Origin: Streptomyces xanthochromogenes
Lineage (GTDB): Bacteria; Actinomycetota; Actinomycetes; Streptomycetales; Streptomycetaceae
DNA length: 32,664 nucleotides
Reading direction: 5' to 3'
NCBI RefSeq assembly: GCF_014650455.1
Contig: NZ_BMUZ01000028.1
Coordinates: forward strand, 1-32,664
The notes under the pieces are model-generated. The model saw only the letters and a program-made list of their open reading frames with translations. It did no database searches and was not told the origin of the DNA. The position numbers were made by a program, and so were the translations under genes. Positions 7,001 to 17,422 of this stretch are shown here, in pieces. Position 1 is the first letter of the stretch; each line of letters begins with the position of its first letter.

Positions 7001-9573
7001 CCACCGTCACCACCGCCATCGCCCAGGGCGACCTCACCAAGAAGATCGACATCGATGCGCGCGGCGAGATCCAGGAACTGAAGAACACCATCAACACGAT
7101 GGTCGACCAGCTGTCCTCGTTCGGCCAGGAAGTGACCCGGGTGGCCCGAGAGGTGGGCACCGAGGGCCAGTTGGGCGGCCACGCCCGCGTCCGCGACGTC
7201 GACGGGACCTGGCGCGACCTCACCGAATCGGTGAACGAGATGGCCGGGAACCTGACCCGGCAGGTCCGTGCGATCGCCGCCGTCGCGACCGCCGTGACCC
7301 GCGGCGACCTCAACCTGAAGATCGACGTGGACGCGGCGGGCGAGATCCAGGCCCTCCAGGACAACATCAACACGATGATCGCCAACCTGCGCGACACCAC
7401 CGTCGCCAACAAGGAACAGGACTGGCTCAAGGGCAACCTCGCCCGCATCTCCGGCCTCATGCAGGGCCGCCGCGACCTCGACGACGTGGCCTCCCTCATC
7501 ATGACCGAGCTGACCCCGGTCGTCTCCGCCCAGCACGGCGCGTTCTTCCTCGCCATGCCGACCGGCGGCGCCCCCGAGGTCAGCGCGGCCGGCGACGGCT
7601 CGTACGAGCTGCGGATGCGCGGGAGTTACGGCTACTCGGCCGGCTCCATGCCGACCTCCTTCCGGCCCGGCGAGACCCTCATCGGCACCGCCGCCGAGGA
7701 GAAGCGGACCATCCTGGTGGAGAACGTTCCGCCGGGCTACCTCAAGATCTCCTCCGGGCTCGGCGAAGCACCGCCCGCCCATGTGATCGTGCTGCCCGTC
7801 CTGTTCGAGGGCAAGGTCCTCGGCGTGATCGAACTGGCCTCGTTCCAGCCGTTCACCCACATCCAGAAGGACTTCCTCAACCAGATCGCCGAGATGATCG
7901 CGACCAGCGTCAACACCATCTCCGTCAACTCCAAGACCGAAGTCCTGCTCAAGCAGTCCCAGGAACTAACCGAGCAACTGCGCGAACGCTCCGCCGAGTT
8001 GGAGAACCGCCAGCGCGCCCTGCAGGCCTCCAACGCCGAACTGGAGGAGAAGGCCGAGCTGTTGGCCCAGCAGAACCGGGACATCGAGGTCAAGAACACC
8101 GAGATCGAGGAAGCCCGCCAGGTCCTGGAGGAGCGCGCCGAACAGCTCGCCGTCTCCATGCGCTACAAGTCCGAGTTCCTCGCGAACATGTCCCACGAGC
8201 TGCGCACCCCGCTCAACTCCCTCCTGATCCTCGCCAAGTTGCTCGCCGACAACGCCGAAGGCAACCTCTCGCCCAAGCAGGTCGAGTTCGCCGAAACGAT
8301 CCATGGTGCGGGTTCCGACCTGCTTCAGCTGATCAACGACATCCTGGACCTGTCCAAGGTCGAGGCCGGCAAGATGGACGTCTCACCGACCCGCATCGCC
8401 CTCGTCCAGCTCGTCGACTACGTGGAAGCCACCTTCCGCCCGCTCACCGCGGAAAAGGGCCTCGACTTCTCGGTACGGGTCTCACCCGAACTGCCCGCCA
8501 CCCTCCACACCGACGAACAGCGCCTCCTCCAGGTGCTGCGCAACCTGCTGTCCAACGCGGTCAAGTTCACCGACACCGGCGCCGTCGAACTCGTCATCCG
8601 CCCCGCCGGAACCGACGTACCGCACGCGATCCGCGAACAGCTCCTGGAAGCCGGCTCGCTGCGCGACGCCGACGCCGACCTCATCGCGTTCTCCGTCACC
8701 GACACCGGCATCGGCATCGCGGCCGGCAAGATGCGCGTCATCTTCGAGGCGTTCAAGCAGGCCGACGGCACCACCAGCCGCAAATACGGCGGCACCGGCC
8801 TCGGCCTTTCCATCAGCCGAGAGATCGCCCGCCTGCTCGGCGGCGAGATCCACGCGGCCAGCGAACCGGGCCGCGGCTCCACCTTCACCCTCTATCTCCC
8901 GCTCCACCTCAGCGAGTTGCCCCCCCAGGGCTACCCGCAGCTCGCCCCCGGCGGCATGGAAGCAGCGGCCGGCCTCGCCATCGAAGCCGCCGTACGCCCC
9001 GAGCCGGCCCTGTACAACGACGCCCCCGCCGGGCACGGCGCCACGCAGCCCGCGACCGCCGGACTGTTCCGCAGGCGCCGCAAGGCGCTCGGCAGCGACC
9101 GCCAGAGCGAACCGGCACCCTCCACGCAGCCCCGGGGCGCGGCCGAGGACTGGGAGGTGAACGAGCCCGAGCGCAACCCCGCCAAGGCGTTCCACTTCGG
9201 CGGCGAGAAGGTGCTGATCGTCGACGACGACGTACGCAACGTCTTCGCGCTCACCAGCGTCCTGGAACAGCACGGGCTCTCGGTGCTGTACGCGGAGAAC
9301 GGGCGGGAGGGCATCGAGGTCCTCGAACAGCACGAGGACACCGCCGTCGTCCTCATGGACATCATGATGCCGGAGATGGACGGCTACGCGACGACCTCCG
9401 CGATCCGGCGCATGCCCCAGTTCGCGGGCCTGCCGATCGTCGCCCTCACCGCGAAGGCGATGAAGGGCGACCGCGAGAAGGCCATCGAGTCCGGCGCCTC
9501 CGACTACGTCACCAAGCCCGTCGACCCCGACCATCTCCTCTCCGTCATGGAGCAGTGGATGCGAGGAAAGTGA
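4072..9573 (+). CDS. osaA: OsaA-type soluble poly-HAMP hybrid histidine kinase
   Basis: 1833 aa from GTG 4072 (GGAGGG 5 nt upstream). After a basic, flexible N-terminus, residues about 42-1115 are a tandem array with a 92-aa (276-bp) period. Each period pairs two HAMP-like modules, one with GDLSQK and one with REVGTEG-LGGQA. I count 12 of the first and 11 of the second, about 23 modules. Next come a GAF domain (about 1117-1280), a coiled coil (about 1285-1360), and HisKA with H1375 in SHELRTPLN. The HATPase has NLLSNAVKFT, DTGIGI and GGTGLGLS. The C-terminal receiver has phospho-acceptor D1763 in LMDIMMPEMDG. No transmembrane helix is visible, so it should act in the cytoplasm. Family knowledge: osaAB governs osmoadaptation in S. 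coelicolor, and poly-HAMP hybrid kinases (fungal group III) sense osmotic stress. Phosphotransfer to OsaB is inferred. The repeats invite recombination or misassembly. Confidence 0.93.
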   Translation: MESGAAARGVSTRAKDDQSRTQQARSHKQRGGNGTTEVDTAALQRLLAALASMRDGNFRKRLTVSGDGVMTEIAAVFNEVADRNLHLTGEIARVRRMVGREGKLTERLENGACEGSWAAAIDASNALVDDLARPVSEVGRVLSAVADGDLEQRMDLRSHGSDGAERPLRGEFLKVGRTVNNLVDQLSAFTDEVTRVALEVGTEGKLGGQAQVRGMSGSWKDLTDSVNTMAYRLTAQVRDIALVTTAVAKGDLSRKVTVHVAGEMLQLKNTVNTMVDQLSSFSSEVTRVAREVGTEGELGGQAQVPGVAGVWKDLTDSVNVMATNLTAQVRGIAQVTTAVANGDLSQKVTVNARGEVAQLAETINQMTETLRTFADEVTRVANEVGAEGLLGGQAQVPGAAGTWKDLTDSVNTVFRNLTTQVRDIAQVTTAVASGDMSQKVTVDVAGEMLELKNTVNTMVDQLQSFGSEVTRVAREVGIEGRLGGQAEVPGAAGTWKDLTDSVNTAFRNLTGQVRDIAQVTTAVANGDLSQKVTVDVAGEMLELKNTVNTMVAQLSSFADQVTRMARDVGTEGRLGGQARVDGVSGTWKELTDSVNFMAGNLTSQVRQIAQVTTAVARGDLSQKIDVDARGEMLELKNTINTMVDQLSAFAEQVTRVAREVGTDGRLGGQAQVPGVAGVWRDLTDSVNGMAGNLTAQVRNIAQVATAVARGDLSQKIDVDARGEILELKNTLNTMVDQLSNFAEQVTRVAREVGTEGILGGQAEVQGVSGTWKDLTQSVNSMANNLTSQVRNIAEVTTAVAEGDLSKKITVDSKGEILELVTTVNTMVDQLSNFADEVTRVAREVGTEGILGGQARVRGVTGIWKDLSENVNLMAANLTTQVRNISRVSAAVANGDLTKKVTVEARGEVAELADTVNTMVTTLSSFAEQVTKVAREVGTDGILGGQARVPGVSGTWKDLTESVNSMADNLTGQVRQIATVTTAIAQGDLTKKIDIDARGEIQELKNTINTMVDQLSSFGQEVTRVAREVGTEGQLGGHARVRDVDGTWRDLTESVNEMAGNLTRQVRAIAAVATAVTRGDLNLKIDVDAAGEIQALQDNINTMIANLRDTTVANKEQDWLKGNLARISGLMQGRRDLDDVASLIMTELTPVVSAQHGAFFLAMPTGGAPEVSAAGDGSYELRMRGSYGYSAGSMPTSFRPGETLIGTAAEEKRTILVENVPPGYLKISSGLGEAPPAHVIVLPVLFEGKVLGVIELASFQPFTHIQKDFLNQIAEMIATSVNTISVNSKTEVLLKQSQELTEQLRERSAELENRQRALQASNAELEEKAELLAQQNRDIEVKNTEIEEARQVLEERAEQLAVSMRYKSEFLANMSHELRTPLNSLLILAKLLADNAEGNLSPKQVEFAETIHGAGSDLLQLINDILDLSKVEAGKMDVSPTRIALVQLVDYVEATFRPLTAEKGLDFSVRVSPELPATLHTDEQRLLQVLRNLLSNAVKFTDTGAVELVIRPAGTDVPHAIREQLLEAGSLRDADADLIAFSVTDTGIGIAAGKMRVIFEAFKQADGTTSRKYGGTGLGLSISREIARLLGGEIHAASEPGRGSTFTLYLPLHLSELPPQGYPQLAPGGMEAAAGLAIEAAVRPEPALYNDAPAGHGATQPATAGLFRRRRKALGSDRQSEPAPSTQPRGAAEDWEVNEPERNPAKAFHFGGEKVLIVDDDVRNVFALTSVLEQHGLSVLYAENGREGIEVLEQHEDTAVVLMDIMMPEMDGYATTSAIRRMPQFAGLPIVALTAKAMKGDREKAIESGASDYVTKPVDPDHLLSVMEQWMRGK

Positions 9574-9581
9574 TCGTCCAC

Positions 9582-9599
9582 CGCCCGGAGCGCCGGGCG
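9582..9599 (+). other. GC hairpin after osaA
   Basis: CGCCCGG-AGCG-CCGGGCG forms a 7-bp stem eight bases after the osaA stop. There is no T run. It could attenuate or end osaA transcription before osaB, whose start is 244 bp downstream of osaA; I see no convincing promoter in that gap. Confidence 0.4.
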
Positions 9600-9817
9600 T
9601 TGCTGACTGACTGTGCCCGAAGGCGTGTGAGGCGACGGTATTCGGGGAACCTTCTGGTCTCCCACTACGTTTCTGCTACGTGCACAGTGACATCGCGGTG
9701 ACAGGGTGTGGCGACAGGCGGGGTGCGGCTACCATGACCGGCACAAGGACGGGCGACGCAAGGGAGTCGTCCCCTGGGGCGGCGCCCGGTGCACTGCCGG
9801 GGCGAGGAGGACGGGCC

Positions 9818-10495
9818 ATGGTGCAGAAGGCCAAGATCCTCCTGGTCGATGACCGGCCGGAGAATCTGCTGGCGCTGGAGGCCATCCTCTCTGCGCTCGA
9901 TCAGACACTGGTGCGGGCATCGTCAGGGGAGGAAGCGCTCAAAGCGCTGCTTACGGACGATTTCGCGGTCATTCTGCTGGACGTCCAGATGCCCGGAATG
10001 GACGGGTTCGAGACCGCCGCGCACATCAAGAGGCGCGAGCGCACACGCGACATCCCGATCATCTTCCTCACGGCCATCAACCACGGCCCCCACCACACCT
10101 TCCGCGGATACGCGGCAGGCGCCGTGGACTACATCTCGAAGCCGTTCGACCCCTGGGTGCTGCGCGCCAAGGTGTCCGTCTTCGTCGAGCTCTACATGAA
10201 GAACTGCCAGCTGCGCGAACAGGCCGCCCTGCTGCGCCTCCAGCTGGAAGGCGGCACCCAGGGCGGTGGCGCCGCCAAGGAATCCGCAGGCCTGCTCGCC
10301 GAACTCTCCGCCCGCCTCGCGGCAGTTGAGGAACAGGCCGAAGCGCTCTCCAAACAACTCGACGACGACTCCGCCGACGCCGCGGCCGTCGCCACCGCCG
10401 CCCACCTCGAACGCAAGCTCACCGGCCTGCGGCGCGCCCTGGACGCCCTCGAACCCGGCACCGGCGGCGCGCCCACCCTCCCCACCCAGAACTGA
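9818..10495 (+). CDS. osaB: OsaB-type response regulator with coiled-coil C-terminus
   Basis: 225 aa from ATG 9818, chosen because GAGGAGG (9804-9810) lies 7 nt upstream. The frame stays open to 9680, but that part is Gly/Ala/Arg-rich without a ribosome site. Residues 1-125 are a receiver: acidic pair D11/D12, phospho-acceptor D55 in ILLDVQMPG, T85 and K108 in ISKPFD. The remainder is charged, Leu/Ala/Glu-rich and predicted coiled coil, with no DNA-binding domain. The output is therefore probably protein-protein. Family knowledge: loss of osaB in S. coelicolor blocks aerial growth at high osmolarity and alters antibiotic production. Position downstream of osaA supports a cognate pair. Confidence 0.9.
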   Translation: MVQKAKILLVDDRPENLLALEAILSALDQTLVRASSGEEALKALLTDDFAVILLDVQMPGMDGFETAAHIKRRERTRDIPIIFLTAINHGPHHTFRGYAAGAVDYISKPFDPWVLRAKVSVFVELYMKNCQLREQAALLRLQLEGGTQGGGAAKESAGLLAELSARLAAVEEQAEALSKQLDDDSADAAAVATAAHLERKLTGLRRALDALEPGTGGAPTLPTQN

Positions 10496-10506
10496 CCGCC
10501 CGACAC

Positions 10507-10537
10507 CTGACGCCGCGTCCGGCTGACGCGGCGTCAG
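10507..10537 (+). terminator. osaB terminator
   Basis: A perfect 12-bp stem (CTGACGCCGCGT with ACGCGGCGTCAG) and 7-nt loop start 11 bases after the osaB stop. It lacks a U tract, as is common in Streptomyces. Confidence 0.65.
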
Positions 10538-10618
10538 CAGCCGTGCGGCCTACGACACGGACGGGTGAAGGCGTAGGCACACGTGTCCACCGCCGCCGAC
10601 CCAGGTAACCTCAGCACC

Positions 10619-13390
<2,772 letters not shown>

Positions 13391-13770
13391 GTGTGCCGGA
13401 CAGCGGGCGCGGCGATCGCGGGCGGTCGGCGGACAGAATCCGTCGACTGTCATCGCGCTGTCAGCTGACAGATTCTGTCGCCCGGCGCCCCGCTCACCCC
13501 CCCCGGAAGCGCAACGAAGCCCCCGCCCGGCCCCCGGCCTGTCGGCCGACCGGCCCAAACAGCACTCGTACGGGAACCCCGAGCAACCGTTTCCCTTGGC
13601 CGTACGTCAAGTTGAGGGAAGCGTGGAAGCAAGCGTGGCCGCTGTTCCGTTCTTCAGGGGCGCCGGCCATACCGATGGCGTACAAACTCCGCTCCACCGG
13701 TTGCCCCACTCTTTCCTACCCCCCCTAGACTGAACACCCAGCAGGTGGCTCACGCTCGAAAGGCGCCCCC
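13391..13770. other. ftsK to RodZ-like intergenic region with GACAG/CTGTC cluster
   Basis: 380 bp without a convincing gene. Its first 90 bp carry six GACAG/CTGTC pentamers (13399, 13432, 13447, 13458, 13467, 13475), including the perfect palindrome CTGTCAGCTGACAG (13458-13471) and a 9-bp inverted repeat GACAGAATC/GATTCTGTC (13432-13440 and 13471-13479). The middle part (13481-13700) is C-rich without evident structure. The last part holds the downstream gene's probable promoter. Confidence 0.7.
13701..13731 (+). promoter_or_regulatory. Probable promoter of RodZ-like gene
   Basis: TAGACT (13726-13731) is a good -10, with TTGCCC (13701-13706) upstream at a rather long 19-bp spacing. The ribosome site GAAAGG (13758-13763) and GTG start follow at normal distances. 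Confidence 0.5.
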
Positions 13771-14610
13771 GTGTCCATCGGCAACTCTCCCGAAGACGAC
13801 CGGCCTTCGATCGAAGACGACGGGCCATCGATCGGTCGCGTACTGCAGCAGGCCCGTATCGCCGCCGGACTGACGGTCGACGAGGTCAGTTCCGCCACCC
13901 GGGTGCGCATCCCCATCGTGCACGCGATCGAGGAGGACGACTTCTCGCGCTGCGGCGGTGACGTGTACGCCCGCGGGCACATCCGCACGTTCGCCCAGGC
14001 CGTCGGCCTCGACCCGGCCCCCCTGGTCGACCAGTACGACGCCGACCACGGCGGCCGTCCCGCGCCCACCCCGGCGGCCCCCCTGTTCGAGGCGGAACGT
14101 ATCCGCCCCGAGCCGCGCCGCCCCAACTGGACCGCCGCCATGGTCGCCGCCATCGTCGTGGTCGTCGGCTTCGTCGGCTTCACCATGTTCAGCGGCAGCA
14201 GCGACAAGAAGAGCGGCAGCTCCGTCGCCGAGGGCCCCGCGCAGCAGAAGCCCCCGGCCAAGTCGCCGGCCGCCCCCAGCCCGTCCAAGCCCCCGGCCCC
14301 CAAGCCCACTCCCAACCCCTCGGACAGCGCGATCGCCGCCGTCCCCGCCGACAAGGTCACCGTCAAGGTCACCGCGATCAACGACAAGAGCTGGATCTCC
14401 GCCAAGGACCACAACGGCAAGATGCTCTTCGACGGCCTGCTCCAGAAGGGCGAGGCCCAGACGTTCCAGGACGGTCAGCAGGTCGACCTGATCCTCGGCA
14501 ACGCCGGGGCGATCGAGCTGTACGTCAACGGCAAGAAGATCGACAGCAAATTCGAGGACGGCCAGGTGGAGCGCCTGAGCTACACCAAGGGCGACCCGCA
14601 GGTCGGCTGA
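13771..14610 (+). CDS. RodZ-like membrane protein with N-terminal HTH and DUF4115 tail
   Basis: 279 aa from GTG 13771 (GAAAGG 7 nt upstream). Residues about 20-90 are an Xre/Cro-type helix-turn-helix (IGRVLQQARIAAGLTVDEVS). A single membrane helix lies near 112-131 (AAMVAAIVVVVGFVGF), then a Pro/Lys/Ser-rich extracytoplasmic linker, and a beta-rich C-terminal domain of the DUF4115 type (about 195-279, with LLQKGEAQTF). This is the RodZ architecture. In rods RodZ links MreB to the wall machinery; polar-growing Streptomyces use MreB mainly in sporulation, so the exact role here is open. Position after ftsK fits a cell-envelope or division function. Confidence 0.85.
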   Translation: MSIGNSPEDDRPSIEDDGPSIGRVLQQARIAAGLTVDEVSSATRVRIPIVHAIEEDDFSRCGGDVYARGHIRTFAQAVGLDPAPLVDQYDADHGGRPAPTPAAPLFEAERIRPEPRRPNWTAAMVAAIVVVVGFVGFTMFSGSSDKKSGSSVAEGPAQQKPPAKSPAAPSPSKPPAPKPTPNPSDSAIAAVPADKVTVKVTAINDKSWISAKDHNGKMLFDGLLQKGEAQTFQDGQQVDLILGNAGAIELYVNGKKIDSKFEDGQVERLSYTKGDPQVG

Positions 14611-14618
14611 GCCCGCCC

Positions 14619-14650
14619 GGCCCACGACCCTCGCGGCAGGGGCGTGGGCC
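14619..14650 (+). terminator. Terminator after RodZ-like gene
   Basis: GGCCCACG (14619-14626) pairs with CGTGGGCC (14643-14650), with an inner CCCT/AGGG and a 6-nt loop. It separates this gene from rimO. Confidence 0.65.
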
Positions 14651-14659
14651 AGGACAAAG

Positions 14660-14665
14660 TAGTCT
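14660..14665 (+). promoter_or_regulatory. rimO -10 hexamer, leaderless layout
   Basis: TAGTCT ends exactly 7 nt before the rimO ATG, and no ribosome binding site is present. Transcription would start at or next to the start codon. No -35 match is visible. Confidence 0.45.
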
Positions 14666-14672
14666 TGAGTCC

Positions 14673-16142
14673 ATGCCCGAACGCCGCACCGTCGCCCTTG
14701 TCACTCTTGGCTGCGCCCGTAACGAGGTGGACTCGGAGGAGCTCGCAGGCCGCTTGGCAGCGGACGGCTGGGAGCTCGTCGAGGACGCATCGGCCGCGGA
14801 CGTCGCCGTCGTCAACACCTGCGGATTCGTCGAAGCCGCCAAGAAGGACTCCGTCGACGCCCTCCTCGAAGCCAACGATCTGAAGGATCACGGCAAGACC
14901 CAGGCCGTCGTCGCGGTCGGCTGCATGGCCGAGCGGTACGGCAAGGACCTCGCCGAAGCGCTCCCCGAGGCCGACGCCATCCTCGGCTTCGACGACTACG
15001 CCGACATCTCCGACCGCCTCCAGACCATCCTCAACGGCGGCATCCACGCCTCGCACACCCCCCGCGACCGGCGCAAGCTCCTGCCGATCAGCCCGGCCGA
15101 GCGGCAGAGCGCCCCCGACGTGGCCCTGCCCGGGCACGCCCAGGACACCCCGCCCGAGGACCTCCCCGACGGCCTCGCGCCCGCCTCCGGGCCGCGCGCT
15201 CCGCTGCGCCGCCGGCTCGACACCAGCCCCGTCGCCTCCGTGAAGCTTGCCTCCGGCTGCGACCGCCGCTGCTCGTTCTGCGCCATCCCGTCCTTCCGCG
15301 GTTCGTTCATCTCGCGCCGCCCCAGTGACGTCCTCGGCGAGACCCGCTGGCTGGCCGAGCAGGGCGTCAAGGAGGTCATGCTGGTCTCCGAGAACAACAC
15401 CTCCTACGGCAAGGACCTCGGCGACATCCGGCTGCTCGAGACGCTGCTGCCCGAGCTCGCCGCCGTCGACGGCATCGAGCGCGTACGGGTCAGCTACCTC
15501 CAGCCCGCCGAGATGCGCCCCGGCCTGATCGACGTGCTGACCTCCACCGACAAGGTCGTGCCGTACTTCGACCTGTCCTTCCAGCACTCGGCGCCCGGCG
15601 TGCTGCGCGCGATGCGCCGCTTCGGCGACACCGAGCGGTTCCTCGAACTGCTCGACACCATCCGCGCCAAGGCGCCCACCGCCGGTGTCCGCTCCAACTT
15701 CATCGTGGGCTTCCCCGGTGAGACCGAGGCCGACTTCAAGGAGCTGGAACGCTTCCTCACCGCGGCCCGCCTCGACGCCATCGGCGTCTTCGGCTACTCC
15801 GACGAGGAGGGCACCGAAGCGGTCGGCTACGAGGGCAAGCTGGACGCCGACACCATCGCCGAACGCCTCGCCCACCTGTCGCGCCTGGCCGAGGAGCTCA
15901 CCGCGCAGCGCGCCGAGGAGCGCATCGGCGACACCGTGCGCGTCCTGGTCGAGAGCGTCGACGACGAGGACGGGGCGGTCGGCCGCGCCGAGCACCAGGC
16001 ACCCGAGACCGACGGCCAGGTCACCTTCACCGAGAGCGCGGGACTTGCGCCGGGCCTTATGGTCGAGGCCAAGGTCGTCGCCACCGAGGGCGTCGACCTC
16101 GTGGTCGAGTTGATCGGCGGGGTTGAGGAGGCGGGCAGATGA
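14673..16142 (+). CDS. rimO: Ribosomal protein S12 methylthiotransferase RimO
   Basis: 489 aa from ATG 14673. The N-terminal UPF0004 domain has its three cluster-binding cysteines C14 (TLGCARNEVDSE), C50 (VNTCGF) and C84 (VGCMAE). The radical SAM core has C196-x3-C200-x2-C203 (CDRRCSFC). A TRAM domain closes the protein (about 420-485). Two [4Fe-4S] clusters and S-adenosylmethionine would be used to methylthiolate the conserved Asp of ribosomal protein S12. The GCARNEVDSE text fits RimO better than the tRNA enzyme MiaB. A Pro-rich insertion (about 140-190) precedes the radical SAM domain. The stop overlaps the pgsA start (ATGA), so translation is probably coupled. Confidence 0.93.
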   Translation: MPERRTVALVTLGCARNEVDSEELAGRLAADGWELVEDASAADVAVVNTCGFVEAAKKDSVDALLEANDLKDHGKTQAVVAVGCMAERYGKDLAEALPEADAILGFDDYADISDRLQTILNGGIHASHTPRDRRKLLPISPAERQSAPDVALPGHAQDTPPEDLPDGLAPASGPRAPLRRRLDTSPVASVKLASGCDRRCSFCAIPSFRGSFISRRPSDVLGETRWLAEQGVKEVMLVSENNTSYGKDLGDIRLLETLLPELAAVDGIERVRVSYLQPAEMRPGLIDVLTSTDKVVPYFDLSFQHSAPGVLRAMRRFGDTERFLELLDTIRAKAPTAGVRSNFIVGFPGETEADFKELERFLTAARLDAIGVFGYSDEEGTEAVGYEGKLDADTIAERLAHLSRLAEELTAQRAEERIGDTVRVLVESVDDEDGAVGRAEHQAPETDGQVTFTESAGLAPGLMVEAKVVATEGVDLVVELIGGVEEAGR

Positions 16143-16807
16143 CCGGAGTCCCGGCATCGGCGGCGGGCGGTACCGGCCGGACGCCGGCGCCCGGCGGCAA
16201 GCTGGGCGCTGCGGCCGTCAACCAGGCCAGCCTCTGGAACATCGCCAACATCCTCACGATGATCCGGCTCGTGCTCGTGCCGGGCTTCGTCATGCTGCTG
16301 CTCGCGGACGGCGGCTACGATCCGGCGATGCGGGCCTGGGCCTGGGCGGCCTTCGCCGTCGCCATGATCACCGACATCTTCGACGGACACCTGGCCCGCA
16401 CGTACAACCTGGTCACCGACTTCGGGAAGATCGCCGACCCGATCGCCGACAAGGCGATCATGGGCTCCGCGCTGATCTGCCTCTCGCTGCTCGGCGACCT
16501 GCCGTGGTGGGTCACCGGAGTCATCCTGTTCCGGGAACTCGGCATCACACTGATGCGTTTCTGGGTCATCCGGCACGGAGTGATTCCGGCCAGCCGCGGC
16601 GGAAAGCTCAAGACCCTCGCCCAGGGCACCGCGACCGGCATGTACGTCCTCGCGCTCACCGGCCCCCTCGCCACCCTGAGGTTCTGGGTGATGGCGCTCG
16701 CCGTGGTGCTCACGGTCGTCACGGGGCTCGACTACGTGCGCCAGGCGGTCGTCCTGAGGCGCAAGGGACTCGCCGCGCAGCGCGAGGCCGCGGGATCCGC
16801 GTTGTGA
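16139..16807 (+). CDS. pgsA: CDP-alcohol phosphatidyltransferase, phosphatidylglycerophosphate synthase type
   Basis: 222 aa; its ATG overlaps the rimO stop by 4 nt. The full CDP-alcohol phosphotransferase signature is present: D79-x2-D82-G-x2-A-R-x8-G-x3-D100-x3-D104, with two Asp pairs for metal binding. Several hydrophobic helices follow (around 50-75, 105-130, 155-215), so it is an integral membrane enzyme. The expected reaction is CDP-diacylglycerol plus glycerol-3-phosphate to phosphatidylglycerophosphate, feeding phosphatidylglycerol and cardiolipin. Specificity cannot be read from the motif alone, but the pgsA-cinA-clgR order is conserved in actinobacteria and supports this. The stop overlaps cinA. 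Confidence 0.9.
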   Translation: MTGVPASAAGGTGRTPAPGGKLGAAAVNQASLWNIANILTMIRLVLVPGFVMLLLADGGYDPAMRAWAWAAFAVAMITDIFDGHLARTYNLVTDFGKIADPIADKAIMGSALICLSLLGDLPWWVTGVILFRELGITLMRFWVIRHGVIPASRGGKLKTLAQGTATGMYVLALTGPLATLRFWVMALAVVLTVVTGLDYVRQAVVLRRKGLAAQREAAGSAL

Positions 16808-17313
16808 GCGAAGCGGCCCGGCTCCTTCGACTGCTTACGGAACGTGACGAGACGCTCGCCGTTGCGGAGTCGCTGACGGGTGGCCTGGTGGCCGCCGAGC
16901 TGACGTCGGTGCCCGGCGCCTCGCACGTCTTCCGCGGCTCCGTGACGGCCTACGCCACCGCGCTCAAGCGGGCCGTCCTGGGCGTCGACCAGACCCTTCT
17001 GGAGGAGCGCGGAGCGGTCGATCCCGACGTGGCACTGCAGATGGCGGCAGGGGTGCGCGAGGTGCTGGGGGCGAGCTGGGGGATCGCGACCACGGGCGTC
17101 GCCGGACCCGAGCCCCAGGACGGCAAGCCGGTCGGGACGGTATACGTTTCGGCCGTTGGCCCGGCGGGAGAGAAGAAAACCGTCGCATTGCGGTTGAACG
17201 GCACCCGGGCGGAAATTCGTAGGGAGAGTGTACGCAGCGTGCTCGAACTGCTCTCCAGTGAACTCCGCAAGGATGGGCGGGCACAGGATACGGAACAGAA
17301 CGGGGGGATTTGA
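16804..17313 (+). CDS. cinA: CinA C-terminal domain protein (NMN amidohydrolase type)
   Basis: 169 aa; GTG 16804 overlaps the pgsA stop by 4 nt (GTGA). The protein consists only of the CinA C-terminal/PncC domain: AVAESLTGG (catalytic-region S23), then SVTAYATALKRAVLGV and ATTGVAGPEPQDGKPVGTVYV. The N-terminal MoaB-like domain of full CinA is absent, as is usual in actinobacteria. The domain deamidates nicotinamide mononucleotide in NAD salvage. It is the third gene of a rimO-pgsA-cinA operon and the gap to clgR is 109 bp. Confidence 0.9.
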   Translation: MSEAARLLRLLTERDETLAVAESLTGGLVAAELTSVPGASHVFRGSVTAYATALKRAVLGVDQTLLEERGAVDPDVALQMAAGVREVLGASWGIATTGVAGPEPQDGKPVGTVYVSAVGPAGEKKTVALRLNGTRAEIRRESVRSVLELLSSELRKDGRAQDTEQNGGI

Positions 17314-17422
17314 TGTTTGCAGCCCTGAGTGAACACGACATCGCTCCCCGCACGGCCGCGGCGCGAGGCGGTACGGTGGGGCGTGAAGGATGCGGCTACG
17401 CGGTCCGAGGAGGGAGCCACCG

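Noticed and set aside
6105..9701. A 1198-codon open frame overlapping osaA, and other very long frames inside osaA, lhr and ftsK
   Set aside because: Arg/Pro/Gly/His-rich translations without domains, produced by GC-biased codons of the real gene in another frame.
9687..9735. Promoter for osaB at GTGACA/TACCAT
   Set aside because: Spacings between candidate -35 and -10 elements are wrong (13 or 26 bp), so no promoter is claimed.
9680..9817. Longer OsaB start (46 extra residues)
   Set aside because: No ribosome site, low-complexity Gly/Ala/Arg text, while ATG 9818 has GAGGAGG at 7 nt and begins directly with a receiver domain.
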